Assembly (NCBI GenBank): GCA_002168225.1
Contig: NHBH01000001.1
Location: forward strand, 29,955-93,954
Direction of reading: 5' to 3'
Length of the DNA: 64,000 bases
DNA from: Micavibrio sp. TMED2
Lineage (GTDB): Bacteria; Pseudomonadota; Alphaproteobacteria; TMED2
The notes under the pieces are model-generated. The model was not told the origin of the DNA, did not search any database, and saw nothing but the letters and a program-made list of their open reading frames with translations. Both the position numbers and the translations under genes were made by a program. This document shows positions 44,613-54,046 of the stretch, one piece after another (position 1 is the first letter of the stretch; each line of letters begins with the position of its first letter).

Positions 44613-45929
44613 ATGTATAGCTTATTAATGATACAACACTACGAAAACACTGAGTTCAATCAAGAAGAGACTTATGAATTCCCAATGGCGCGATTTCTGG
44701 AGTACACAGACGAAGCCACAATCAAACAGTTAAAACCAAAAGATGAAAAATCACTTAAAATATTAACAGAAATTCCATGCATAATAATGAGCGAAAAAAG
44801 TCGAGCAAAATCAAAAAATTATTATATTAATTTTGATATATACAAAATAGAATATGTAGAATTAAATAAAAATAATATTATATACAAACCAAAATTGATG
44901 TCAAAACATGGACGATACGAATTTAACAAAAATGAAGAAATTAATGAAATTTTTGGATTGCACGAATGGGAGTTAAACAGGACACACTGGGCGATTAAAA
45001 ATAAAGAAATATCAGAAATAACAAAAATTTTCAAAATAAATAAAATTGAAAAAAATGATAAATTAAAAATACAAAAAGAAGAAAATACACAAGTAGAAAT
45101 AAATGATATATCAGAATTCATTAAAAAAATAAATGAATACAGATTAAAAATAGAAAATACTCACACATCATACTATAGAGGACACGATAAAAAAGGATAT
45201 GACTTAGAGCCATCAATATTTCGAAAACATACTAACTCATCTCCAGTTTATTTAATAAATGAAGACTTAATGATACAAGAACTTTTAACAGAAAATCCAC
45301 ATGATTTTTCAAATGACAAATATACAATTGATAAATTAGTAAGAATGCAACATTACGGGATGCCAACCCGACTACTAGACATAACATCAAGCCCATTAAT
45401 TGCTTTATATTTTAGCTGCTATAAAGAAAAAGATGAAGACGGAGAAATTATAATTTTCAATATAAGAAAAGATAGTATTAAATTCTATAATTCAGACACT
45501 GTCAGCTGCATTGCAAATTTATCAATGCTGCCGCACAAAGACAAAGAAAAAATAGAAACCAGATTAAGTAAAGAAAAGTTTAATGAATCAGAGCCAATAA
45601 AAAAGCTTAATCACTTAATTAAAAACGAAAAACCATACTTTAAAGAAATTATAGACCCAAATGATATAGAAAAAGTCATACCGACAAGGGGGAGAAATCA
45701 GAATGATAGAATATCATCACAATCTGGGGCATTTTTTATTTTTGGAAAAGACGCATTCATCTCCCCAGAAGAGCAAGAACAAATGGAAGTAAAAAAAATA
45801 ACAATAAAAAATAAACAAAAAATTTTAGAACAACTAGAGACATTGGGCATCAAGCCACATAGTGTATTCCCCGGAACTGAAAATTTTATAAAATATATAA
45901 AAGAAATATACGGAACTCACCCGAACTGA
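44613..45929 (+). CDS. FRG-domain protein, AT-rich acquired gene
   Basis: 438 residues. Residues about 170-400 are an FRG domain: SYYRGHDKKGYDLEPSIFRK, MQHYGMPTRLLDITSSPLIA and the SQSGAFFIFG glutamine loop. FRG domains are named after the FRG motif and are predicted to have a catalytic or nucleic-acid role; they are frequent in phage-defence neighbourhoods. The N-terminal 150 residues, Lys/Glu/Asn-rich, match nothing I know. Composition is very A/T-rich, contrasting with panC and panB on either side. The last 13 bases overlap the 3' end of the DUF167 gene in convergent orientation. Confidence 0.85.
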   Translation: MYSLLMIQHYENTEFNQEETYEFPMARFLEYTDEATIKQLKPKDEKSLKILTEIPCIIMSEKSRAKSKNYYINFDIYKIEYVELNKNNIIYKPKLMSKHGRYEFNKNEEINEIFGLHEWELNRTHWAIKNKEISEITKIFKINKIEKNDKLKIQKEENTQVEINDISEFIKKINEYRLKIENTHTSYYRGHDKKGYDLEPSIFRKHTNSSPVYLINEDLMIQELLTENPHDFSNDKYTIDKLVRMQHYGMPTRLLDITSSPLIALYFSCYKEKDEDGEIIIFNIRKDSIKFYNSDTVSCIANLSMLPHKDKEKIETRLSKEKFNESEPIKKLNHLIKNEKPYFKEIIDPNDIEKVIPTRGRNQNDRISSQSGAFFIFGKDAFISPEEQEQMEVKKITIKNKQKILEQLETLGIKPHSVFPGTENFIKYIKEIYGTHPN

Positions 45930-46144
45930 AACGTCTTGTCCCGGCTTTTGTCGCCGCGGATCAGGGTGAGGGATGATTTCGGCACGCCCAGATGTTTGGC
46001 GAGCAGTTTCTGTACCTCGGCATTGGCCTTACCGTTCTCCGGCACCACGGTGACATAGACCCGCAAGCCCTCCGGCCCCTCGATTATGCGGGCGCGTGAG
46101 GCCTTGGGTGTCACATGGACGGTGATGGTATCGCCGGGCTGCAT
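45917..46144 (-). CDS. DUF167/YggU family protein
   Basis: 75 residues with the family pattern: VHVTPKASRARIIEGPEGL, RVYVTVVPENGKANAEVQKLLAKHLG and the closing LIRGDKSRDKTFQF. Small cytosolic protein of unknown biochemical role, often located near ygg or pyrroline-carboxylate genes. Upstream on the same strand, 21 bases away, is a 2OG-oxygenase-like gene. Its 3' end is shared with the incoming FRG gene but remains intact. Confidence 0.88.
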   Translation of the reverse strand: MQPGDTITVHVTPKASRARIIEGPEGLRVYVTVVPENGKANAEVQKLLAKHLGVPKSSLTLIRGDKSRDKTFQFG

Positions 46145-46165
46145 GGATGGTATCGCCCTGCCCGC

Positions 46166-46786
46166 CTAGACCCAGCTGTAGTTGAAGCTGACGCTGATCC
46201 GCTCTTCATCTGCCATATTCATCGGCACCTCATGGCGCAGCCAGCTCTCCCAGAGCAGCACGTCACCGGCCTCCGGCGTCACATAGATGAAGTTGCGCAG
46301 CTCGGGCCGCACATCGGATTTGCGCCCCGGTGCCGCCATCATCATCGGCAGGCGCGGGTCCTCGTATTTGATGGCACTCGCGCCCTCGGGCATGGTGACA
46401 TAGGTGGTGCCGCTGATCACGCTGTGCGGGTGCAGATGCGAGGTATGGACCCCGCCCGGCTCGAGGATATTGATCCAGAGCGAGTCCAGCGCGATCTTCT
46501 TGCCCGCGAGGTCAAATTCCAGATCCTCGACAAAGGCTGCGACATGCTTATCGAGCGCGGCGATCAGATCCTTGAAGATCGGAAACCGCCAGTCGAGATC
46601 GGTGAGCGAGGCATAGCTGGTATAGCCCGGATAGTCGTTCTGCTCGCACCATTCCTGCCCGGCCTCGTCATCCTCGGCGATTGACAGGCAGGAGGCCTCA
46701 AGCTCGTCACCGTCAATATGCGGTTTGAACTCGGCCAGCGCCGCCCGGTACAGGCGGGTGACAAACAGCGACTGAATCTCGGTCAT
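46166..46786 (-). CDS. 2-oxoglutarate/Fe(II) oxygenase-like protein
   Basis: 206 residues. The start TEIQSLFVTRLYRAAL, the central WINILEPGGVHTSHLHPHSVISGTTYV with metal-binding His candidates, and the end GDVLLWESWLRHEVPMN followed by RISVSFNYSW form the double-stranded beta-helix oxygenase pattern (TIGR02466-like). Such proteins hydroxylate unknown substrates and are also found in phage-related contexts. Metal ligands would be the His of HPHS and the His in LRHEVP, with an acid between them. Between panB and the DUF167 gene on the same strand. Confidence 0.82.
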   Translation of the reverse strand: MTEIQSLFVTRLYRAALAEFKPHIDGDELEASCLSIAEDDEAGQEWCEQNDYPGYTSYASLTDLDWRFPIFKDLIAALDKHVAAFVEDLEFDLAGKKIALDSLWINILEPGGVHTSHLHPHSVISGTTYVTMPEGASAIKYEDPRLPMMMAAPGRKSDVRPELRNFIYVTPEAGDVLLWESWLRHEVPMNMADEERISVSFNYSWV

Positions 46787-46855
46787 GGCAGTATCGGCCC
46801 AAGGTATTGAGGGTAATGGTAAAACGAAAGACCTGAACTGTAACCGGCAGGGCGA

Positions 46856-47731
46856 TCAACCGCCAGTGCCGGTTCCGGTGCCCGCGGGTTTCGGCTTGCC
46901 GCCGAAGGTGTGCTCGGTGGTCGGGAACAGCCCGCGGCGCACCTCATCGGCATAAGTGGCGGCAGCATCGGAAATCTGGTCCGCGAGATCGGCATAGCGT
47001 TTGACGAAACGCGGGGTGAAATCCTGAAACACGCCGAGAATATCGTCGATCACCAATATCTGCCCGTCACATTTCGGCGAAGCACCAATGCCGATGGTCG
47101 GCACCGGCAGTTCCTCGGTCAGGGCAGCGGCGAGCGGCTCAACGGTGCCCTCAATCACGATGGAGAAGGCACCGGCGGCGGCCACGGCAACCGCATCGGC
47201 GCGGATACTCTCGGCCACCTCGTCATCGCGGCCCTGTGCCTTGAACCCGCCCATGGCGTGCAGGCGCTGGGGCATCAGGCCCACATGGCCCATGACCGGA
47301 ATACCGTTACTGGTGAGATAGCGGATGGTGTCGGCGAGTTCGGCCCCGCCCTCTACCTTGACCGCGGCACAGCCGGTTTCGGCCATAACCCGTGCGGCAT
47401 TGCGGAATGCCTGTGCCCGGCTTTCCTGATAGCTGGCAAACGGCATATCGACGACGACAAGCGCCTGGCTGGAGGCATTCACCACCGCCCGGCCATGACG
47501 GATCATGGTATCGAGATCAACGCCGAGCGTGGTCTCCTCACCATAGATGACCATACCAAGGCTGTCGCCGACCAGCAGCAGATCAACATGCGGGTCGAGC
47601 AGTTTGGCCACCGGCGCGGTATAGGCGGTCAGGCATGCAATCGGTGCCGTGCCCTTCATCGACCGGATATCCGGGATGGTCATGCGCCGTGGTCGGGCCG
47701 TGCCTGAAATCGGCTTCGGTGTGGTACTCAT
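46856..47731 (-). CDS. panB: Ketopantoate hydroxymethyltransferase
   Basis: 291 residues. Motifs: [32 protein letters not shown] (metal site), [62 protein letters not shown] (cited in part) and FVKRYADL. It transfers a one-carbon unit from methylene-tetrahydrofolate to ketoisovalerate, the first committed step to pantothenate. The C-terminus is Gly/Thr-rich, unlike most relatives. AGGAG lies 13 bases before the ATG. Confidence 0.96.
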   Translation of the reverse strand: MSTTPKPISGTARPRRMTIPDIRSMKGTAPIACLTAYTAPVAKLLDPHVDLLLVGDSLGMVIYGEETTLGVDLDTMIRHGRAVVNASSQALVVVDMPFASYQESRAQAFRNAARVMAETGCAAVKVEGGAELADTIRYLTSNGIPVMGHVGLMPQRLHAMGGFKAQGRDDEVAESIRADAVAVAAAGAFSIVIEGTVEPLAAALTEELPVPTIGIGASPKCDGQILVIDDILGVFQDFTPRFVKRYADLADQISDAAATYADEVRRGLFPTTEHTFGGKPKPAGTGTGTGG

Positions 47732-47840
47732 CGTTGTCGTGCTCCTGTGTCATCCGATCTCCGCCGGATTGATTGGCGTCACCATACTCCAAATGATGCG
47801 AATGTAACAGGAATGCCAGTCATGTACGGTGATAGCCGGT

Positions 47841-49064
47841 TCAGCGACGTGGCAACAGGCGGATACCAACCCCGATGGCGACAACCAGCGCCGACGCACT
47901 CAACACCGATACCGCGCCATACCCCAGACTGTCGAACAGTGCGCCACCGAGGGCCGAACCGACCATAAAACCGCCATAGGTAACGCCGGTATTGATCGAC
48001 AGGATGGTGCCACGCCGGGACGGATCGACACCGCTGAGGCCGGAGACCACGGCATTCAGTGCCATATGGTTGAGCAGGCCGAACACCACCATCAGCCCGG
48101 CGAGCGGCATCATGCCAAGCGCCGCCATCACCGGCATGGCGAGATAGACCGCGGTAATCACGATATTGCTGAACACACTGCTGCGCGCGGTGCCGAGGCG
48201 GTCGATCACACCGCTGACCAGCCCGGTAATGGCAAAACCGATGCCATAGCAAAGCGCCAGCATACTGACCGTGCCGGAACCGCCGCCGTGAAGCGCGCGG
48301 GCATGGGCACCGAGGAAGCCATAGGCGGCATAGAAGGCCAGCATGATACAGAAGCAGATCGCCAGCAGTGGCCGGACCATCGGCACGGCGAGCGCTGCCC
48401 GCAGCTGTGCCAGCCCCATGGTCTTGCGGGTTTCGGCGACCATGCCCTTACGATGACGGGTCAGGCATGAGGTGCCGATGGCAATCACCAGCGCCAGACC
48501 GGCCATAACCTGCAAGGCACCGCGCCAGCCGAACCAGTCACCAAGCCAGCCGCCGAGCGGCACACCGGCAATCATGGCAATCGACCAGCCCATCAGCACC
48601 TTGCCCATGAAGGCGGCATTGCGACCGACCGGGGCCATATCACCGGCAGCGGCATAGGTGATTGGCAGCAATACCCCCGCCGCCATACCGCCCATGACCT
48701 GTGCCAGCGCAAACAGCAGCCAGTGATCGGCCTGCGAACCGAGGGCAAGAGCGACGGCCAGTACCAGCAGGCCAAGGGTCAGCACCCGGCGGCGGGCAAA
48801 GCCATCGAGGCGCGGGCCGAGCAACACCGCCGACAACCCAGTCGCCCCGCCATAGGCACCAATGGCGATCCCAATCTCGCCCGCACCCACCGACAAGCCC
48901 TTGGCAAGATCGGGGATCAGGGGCGACATCATCAGCGACTGTGAGCCGACAATCGCGACGGTGAGCACCAGTATGGTGAGGTCAAAGGCAGGCTTCAGCC
49001 GCTGGACCGTATCCAACCACGCAGCCTGCCGATCATGGGCTATAACCGTGTGAAAATCGCTCAT
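47841..49064 (-). CDS. MFS transporter
   Basis: 407 residues from ATG 49064, twelve hydrophobic segments. LLGPRLDGFARRRVLTLGLLV is the loop-2 motif A; MGWSIAMIAGVPLGGWLGDWFGWRG is typical of DHA1 exporters (motif C region). Substrate unknown. Divergent from an Lrp/AsnC regulator across a 135-base gap, which suggests that the regulator controls it, as is common for amino-acid exporters (inference). Confidence 0.88.
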   Translation of the reverse strand: MSDFHTVIAHDRQAAWLDTVQRLKPAFDLTILVLTVAIVGSQSLMMSPLIPDLAKGLSVGAGEIGIAIGAYGGATGLSAVLLGPRLDGFARRRVLTLGLLVLAVALALGSQADHWLLFALAQVMGGMAAGVLLPITYAAAGDMAPVGRNAAFMGKVLMGWSIAMIAGVPLGGWLGDWFGWRGALQVMAGLALVIAIGTSCLTRHRKGMVAETRKTMGLAQLRAALAVPMVRPLLAICFCIMLAFYAAYGFLGAHARALHGGGSGTVSMLALCYGIGFAITGLVSGVIDRLGTARSSVFSNIVITAVYLAMPVMAALGMMPLAGLMVVFGLLNHMALNAVVSGLSGVDPSRRGTILSINTGVTYGGFMVGSALGGALFDSLGYGAVSVLSASALVVAIGVGIRLLPRR

Positions 49065-49199
49065 ACCGCACCATCGCTCAATCAATACAAAATTCTGATA
49101 TATGGAAATTGACCGAATTTTATACGGCTGTATTGTAATTTTTTACGGTTTCATTCAAAAACCAATGACATTCGGCGAAACCTGCGAGGAGGGCTGGCG

Positions 49200-49679
49200 A
49201 TGGATGATCTGGACCGAAAATTATTAGCCGCACTGCAGGAGGATGCGGGCCAGCGCTATGCCGATCTCGCCGAACGGCTCGGCCTGTCGGCCCCGGCACT
49301 GCATGAGCGGGTCAAGAAGCTGAAGGCGCGCGGCGTCATCAAACGCACCACCATCGAGATGGATACCGATGCGCTTGGCTACGGCCTGTGCAGCTTCATT
49401 CATGTGGATACCAGCACCCCGCCGGAGGGCGGCTGGAACAAGGAAGAGATCGCCGACGTGCTGCGCGGCGAACCGGCGGTTGAGGAAGCCCACGCCATTG
49501 CCGGTTCGACCTGCATGATCCTGAAGGTGCGGGTGCGCAATGCCGATGAGCTGGGCGCATTCCTGAAACGGCTGTTCGCCATACGCGGCGTGGTACGGAC
49601 CGAGAGCTTTATCTCGATCGACACCCTGATCGACCGCGGGCCATCAGCCCTGCCGGCAACCGTCCCGTCAGAGGCGTAA
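49200..49679 (+). CDS. Lrp/AsnC family regulator
   Basis: 159 residues. N-terminal winged helix: MDDLDRKLLAALQEDAGQRY with LSAPALHERVKKLKARGVIK as recognition helix. The C-terminal RAM/ligand domain ends in FAIRGVVRTESFISIDTL. GAGGAGGG immediately precedes ATG 49200. It should respond to an amino acid and act on the divergent MFS gene and perhaps itself. Its last 12 bases overlap the end of the convergent alpha-glucosidase gene. Confidence 0.93.
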   Translation: MDDLDRKLLAALQEDAGQRYADLAERLGLSAPALHERVKKLKARGVIKRTTIEMDTDALGYGLCSFIHVDTSTPPEGGWNKEEIADVLRGEPAVEEAHAIAGSTCMILKVRVRNADELGAFLKRLFAIRGVVRTESFISIDTLIDRGPSALPATVPSEA

Positions 49680-51542
49680 GCCGCCAGCGCCGGGGCTGTC
49701 CGGTTTTGCATTCGGCGGTACCCGCAGTTTCGGCAGGCGCTGTTCGCCCGTATCACCAAGCAAGCGTTTGGCAGTCATACCCCAGTTCGGGTTCGGGCCG
49801 GATGATTTTGGCATCACGGGCTTGCCATCGGTCTTGAGCCAGTGCCCCTGATCACCTGATGGCAGCGGGAACGGCGCCTTGTCCTTGCCGGACTTCACCA
49901 ACATGCCATAGGGCGGCAACGTGACCTCGACGAACTCACCGGGACCGAGCAGGCGGTTGCCGGTAATATCCTCGACCAGATCGTAATTGCTGATCTTGTA
50001 GGTCACCTCATCGCCGGTGGTATTGAACAGCGCGGTTACCTGATTGTCGCCCTTGCCACGCTTGAACGCCAGCAGCGGCTCATCGAGCTTCTGGTAGAAC
50101 TCGATCGGTGCATCGGCGAGGTCGCGGTTGGCCTTGCGCCAGGCATTGACCCGGCGGGTATAGTTGAGAGTGGAATCCGGATCGGGGTCCTGCACCGATA
50201 CCGCGCGCTCGTGATAGCTCTCGGGGATCGGCAGCCAGCTGTCATCGGCGGTCGAGAAACCGGCCTGATTGGCATCCTTCTCCCATGGCATCGGCACCCG
50301 GCTCGGGTCGCGTCCCTCCATCAGCGAACCACGCTCGGCTGCCGGATCAACGCGGCGATCCTCGGGGATCGGGGCATCGGGCAGGCCCAGCTCCTCACCC
50401 TGATACATGAAGACGGTGCCCGGTAGCAGCGCCAGCAGGGCATTCAGCTGCTTGGCCCGCGCCGAATCGGGATCAGGCCCGCCCCAGCGGCTCGCAGCGC
50501 GCGGCACATCATGGTTCGAGATCGCCCATGAGGCATAACCATCGCCCGGCAGGCCGTCATAATATTCAAACACGCCCTTGATATATCCGGCGCTGAGGCT
50601 GCGATCGAACAGCGAGAAATTATAGGCGGTGTGCAGCAGGTCATCACCATTGGTATAGGATTTGGCGATTCCCATGCCGTTATCGTCGCCGATCTCACCG
50701 ACCATGAAGGCACCCGGATACTGATCCGTCAGCTTGCGCAAACGCCGTATGAAGTCGAGCGTCTCTGGCCGGTTCTTGTCATAGATATGCTCAAGCTCGC
50801 TGTAGCTGTTGCCAGCCGTACCGGATTTGACCGGACAGTCACGCAGTTCGAGATCATGGCAAAGGAAGTTGATGGCATCGAGGCGCAGCCCCTTGACCCC
50901 CTTCTTCAGCCAGTATTCTACCTCGCCCAGCATCGCTTCCTGCACATCGGGATTGTGCATGTTGAGGTCCGGCTGGGCCTTGTCGAAATTGTGCAGATAA
51001 TATTGCTGGCGGCCCTCATGCCATTGCCATGAGCTGCCCCCGAACACGCTCTTCCAGTTGTTCGGCGGTTGCCGCTCGCCATCCTCACCGAGTTCGGGAT
51101 CGGCCCAGACATACCAGTCGGCCTTCGGGTTATCGCGGCTCGACGCACTCTCCTCGAACCATTTGTGGCGGTCCGAGGTATGGGACATGACCATATCGAC
51201 AATCACCGGCAGGCCGCGCTTGTCCGCCTCGGCAATCAGCCGGTCGGCATCGTCATTATTGCCGAAGATCGGGTCGACCTTGCGATAATCGGATACGTCA
51301 TAGCCGAAATCGGCCATAGGCGAGGCGAAGAACGGGGAAATCCAGATGCCCTCGACGCCGAGGCCCTTCACATAATCCAACCGCTCGATAATACCGGGCA
51401 GGTCACCGACACCGTCGCCATTGCTGTCCTGAAACGAGCGCGGGTAAATCTGGTAGAGCATGGCACCACGCCACCAGTCGGGATCGAATGAACTATCGGA
51501 TGCAGGGACGGGCGTTGAATTGCCGGACTCTTGAGCCGCCAA
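49668..51542 (-). CDS. GH13 alpha-glucosidase, copy 2
   Basis: About 624 residues from TTG 51542, chosen since GGAGGAAC is placed 8 bases upstream (TTG 51578 is possible). The TIM barrel opens with WWRGAMLYQIYPRSFQDSNG. Active-site regions: VDMVMSHTSD, the nucleophile Asp in GLRLDAINF, acid/base Glu in MVGEIGDD, transition-state Asp in AISNHDVPR. GH13_23-type exo-alpha-glucosidase acting on small malto-oligosaccharides or sucrose-like sugars. A further 90-residue C-terminal part after the beta domain ends Pro-rich and is absent from the upstream copy. Confidence 0.93.
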   Translation of the reverse strand: MAAQESGNSTPVPASDSSFDPDWWRGAMLYQIYPRSFQDSNGDGVGDLPGIIERLDYVKGLGVEGIWISPFFASPMADFGYDVSDYRKVDPIFGNNDDADRLIAEADKRGLPVIVDMVMSHTSDRHKWFEESASSRDNPKADWYVWADPELGEDGERQPPNNWKSVFGGSSWQWHEGRQQYYLHNFDKAQPDLNMHNPDVQEAMLGEVEYWLKKGVKGLRLDAINFLCHDLELRDCPVKSGTAGNSYSELEHIYDKNRPETLDFIRRLRKLTDQYPGAFMVGEIGDDNGMGIAKSYTNGDDLLHTAYNFSLFDRSLSAGYIKGVFEYYDGLPGDGYASWAISNHDVPRAASRWGGPDPDSARAKQLNALLALLPGTVFMYQGEELGLPDAPIPEDRRVDPAAERGSLMEGRDPSRVPMPWEKDANQAGFSTADDSWLPIPESYHERAVSVQDPDPDSTLNYTRRVNAWRKANRDLADAPIEFYQKLDEPLLAFKRGKGDNQVTALFNTTGDEVTYKISNYDLVEDITGNRLLGPGEFVEVTLPPYGMLVKSGKDKAPFPLPSGDQGHWLKTDGKPVMPKSSGPNPNWGMTAKRLLGDTGEQRLPKLRVPPNAKPDSPGAGGLRL

Positions 51543-51660
51543 GGGTAGGTTCCTCCAGTGTTTTTTAACCGGCAACAATTCGCCGCCGGGAACCTGTCTT
51601 CAGGTTTCATTTTTATGACAATGGAGAATAGAGGATGGGCAAGAAAGCTCCCAAGCAGGG

Positions 51661-53343
51661 TTAGGCCAGCACTTCTGCCGCATTGACCCAGTGCCAGCCC
51701 TCGGTTGCCTCACCCCAGCTCGGGAATGGTGAGTAGTCATCACCCAGCACCAGCACGCCATAGGCAGGCATGGTGAGAAGCGCACTCTCATCCGGACCAT
51801 GGCCAAGTGCAGCGAGCAATCCGGCATCGTCGATCTGCAGGCTGATCCTGGTATCCGACAGGTTGAACAATGCCGTCAGTTGCCTGTGTCCGTCACTGCG
51901 ACGGAAGGCAAATAACGGGTCTGGCAGCAGCTCGAAAAATTCCAGCGGCTGACGGGTCAGATCAAGGTTGAGTTTGCGCCAGGCAATCAGCGCGCGGGTA
52001 ACATTGAGGGTGGAGAAGGCATCATCCTCCTGTCGGTCGACACTGAGTGGCGGATAGCTGTCAGGGATCGGCAGCCAGGCATCATCGGCAGCGGTGAAAC
52101 CGGCCTGCGGTCTGTCCGCTTCCCATGGCATCGGCACCCGGCACGGATCGCGTCCCTCAACCACCGAGCCACGCCCGACCGCCGGATCAACAATCCGGTC
52201 ATCGGGGATCGGCCCATCCGGCAGGCCCAGCTCCTCGCCCTGATACAGGAATACGGAACCCGGCAGCAGCGCCAGCAGGGCATTGAGCTGCTTGGCCCGT
52301 TCGGGGTCGGCGATATAGCGGTCGCCATCGGTGGACCAGCGGCTGACCGTCCGGCTCACATCATGGTTCGACATCGCCCATGACGGCCAGCAGTCACCGG
52401 GCAGATTGTCATAGGTCTGGAAAATCGCCTGCAGGGTGGCGGCACTTTGCGGTCGCGCGAACAGGGCGAAATTATAGGCGGTATGCAGCAGGGTCTCGTC
52501 GGCGCTGTATTGCTTGGCGAGCGCCATGTCGTTCTCGTCATGCACCTCACCAACCATGAAGGTGCCGGGATAGCGGTCAGTCAGTGCCCGCAAGCGACGG
52601 AGGAAATCGAGTACTTCCGGCTGGCTCTTGTCATAGACGTGGATCAGGTCCTCGTAAAAGCTGCCATCGGTGCCGGGCTTCAGCGGCGCATCGGGGAAGG
52701 CCTCGTTATGGAAGGCATAGTTGATGGCATCGAGGCGCAGGCCGCTGATGCCCTTGGCGAGCCAGAATTCGACCTCGGCCAGCACGGCATCCTGTACGTC
52801 CGGATTGTGCATGTTGAGGTCCGGCTGCCCGACCACGAAATTGTGCAGATAGAACTGCTGGCGCGGTTCATGCCATTGCCACGAACTGCCACCGAACACG
52901 CTCTGCCAGTTGTTGGGCGGCTGCATCGTGCCATCGGCACCGCGCTTGCCGTCATGCCAGACATACCAGTCGGCCCGTGGATTATCGCGGCTCGATGCAC
53001 TCTCGATGAACCAGGCATGCTGGTCCGAGGTATGGGACAGCACCATGTCGAGCACCACACCAAGCCCGCGCTGGCGTGCCTCGACAATCAGCCGGTCGGC
53101 ATCATCATTGCTGCCGAACAGCGGATCGACCTGCCGGTAATCGGCAACGTCATAGCCGAAATCATCCATCGGCGAGGCAAAGAATGGCGAAACCCACACA
53201 GCATCGACGCCGAGACTGGCAATATAATCCAGCCGCTCAATGATGCCCGGCAGATCGCCGACACCGTCTCCGTTGCTATCCTGATAGGACCGCGGATAGA
53301 CCTGATAGATCACCGCGCCGCGCCACCAATCTTCCTGCTGCAT
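51661..53343 (-). CDS. GH13 alpha-glucosidase, copy 1
   Basis: 560 residues from ATG 53343 (ATG 53370 also possible). Same plan as the following gene: WWRGAVIYQVYPRSYQDSNG, LDMVLSHTSDQH, nucleophile in GLRLDAINY, acid/base in MVGEVHDEND and AMSNHDVSR. The two proteins are similar along their whole length, so the pair arose by tandem duplication; specificity loops differ. No signal peptide, so it acts in the cytoplasm on imported sugars. No transporter or regulator for sugars is adjacent. It lies 106 bases from the prophage holin gene. Confidence 0.93.
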   Translation of the reverse strand: MQQEDWWRGAVIYQVYPRSYQDSNGDGVGDLPGIIERLDYIASLGVDAVWVSPFFASPMDDFGYDVADYRQVDPLFGSNDDADRLIVEARQRGLGVVLDMVLSHTSDQHAWFIESASSRDNPRADWYVWHDGKRGADGTMQPPNNWQSVFGGSSWQWHEPRQQFYLHNFVVGQPDLNMHNPDVQDAVLAEVEFWLAKGISGLRLDAINYAFHNEAFPDAPLKPGTDGSFYEDLIHVYDKSQPEVLDFLRRLRALTDRYPGTFMVGEVHDENDMALAKQYSADETLLHTAYNFALFARPQSAATLQAIFQTYDNLPGDCWPSWAMSNHDVSRTVSRWSTDGDRYIADPERAKQLNALLALLPGSVFLYQGEELGLPDGPIPDDRIVDPAVGRGSVVEGRDPCRVPMPWEADRPQAGFTAADDAWLPIPDSYPPLSVDRQEDDAFSTLNVTRALIAWRKLNLDLTRQPLEFFELLPDPLFAFRRSDGHRQLTALFNLSDTRISLQIDDAGLLAALGHGPDESALLTMPAYGVLVLGDDYSPFPSWGEATEGWHWVNAAEVLA

Positions 53344-53449
53344 AAACCACCCTGAAATCCTCTGTTTCATCCCTGATACGATGGTCAACCGGATGTCGCA
53401 AGACCACGGGGCGGGCATTTCCTGTGCATAGGTGATTTTTAAACTGTCA

Positions 53450-54034
53450 TCAGGAGCCGGGTTTGCGCCCCGGTATCGGCGCGCTGTCGGCGCGGAACAG
53501 GCGGTTGAGCAGGTCGGTGCCGGTGGCAAAACCCGTGCTGTCGCTAACCAGCGTCTGCTTTTCCTGACTACGTTTATAGACATAGATGCCAAGCACCGAG
53601 AGGCCGACCGTCCAGATCGTGCCCAGTGACGCCATGGCGGCGATTACCGCACCGGCCTTGCCCGGATCGGTGACGATGACATAGGCGATCGCGCCCATCT
53701 GCCCGGCCCATGTCAGCGCCATCACATAGCCAAAGGTTGGCCGCATACGGCGAACATAGGCATCACCAGAGGCAACCTCGGTCCGCAGGCTGGCATTCAC
53801 CTCGGCGATGGTGGTGCGGTATTCATCCGCTGCAATCTGCGCCATGCGCTCGGTATGGCGGTTGGCCTCGGCCACCCGTTCGGGCGTGATCTTGCCAGCG
53901 GTGATCGCGTCATCCACCTGTGACAGGGCATCGGCGGCCCCGTCAGCTATCGGGTTATCGAGTTTGCGCAAGCCCTCACCCACGAGCTTGATGAGCAGGG
54001 GAATGCCGAGTTGCGCCAGTATTGCCGGGATCAT
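53450..54034 (-). CDS. Holin of the 3TM (GTA-holin) type
   Basis: 194 residues from ATG 54034. An amphipathic/helical first half (EVNASLRTEVASGDAYVRRM) is followed by FGYVMALTWAGQMGAIAYVI and GTIWTVGLSVLGIYVYKRS membrane helices; together with the N-terminal hydrophobic stretch this gives the 3-helix holin architecture. It would permeabilise the inner membrane for lysis timing. It lies 12 bases after the endolysin gene, in the usual lysis cassette. It is the last phage gene on this side. Confidence 0.85.
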   Translation of the reverse strand: MIPAILAQLGIPLLIKLVGEGLRKLDNPIADGAADALSQVDDAITAGKITPERVAEANRHTERMAQIAADEYRTTIAEVNASLRTEVASGDAYVRRMRPTFGYVMALTWAGQMGAIAYVIVTDPGKAGAVIAAMASLGTIWTVGLSVLGIYVYKRSQEKQTLVSDSTGFATGTDLLNRLFRADSAPIPGRKPGS

Positions 54035-54046
54035 GACCACATTCCC

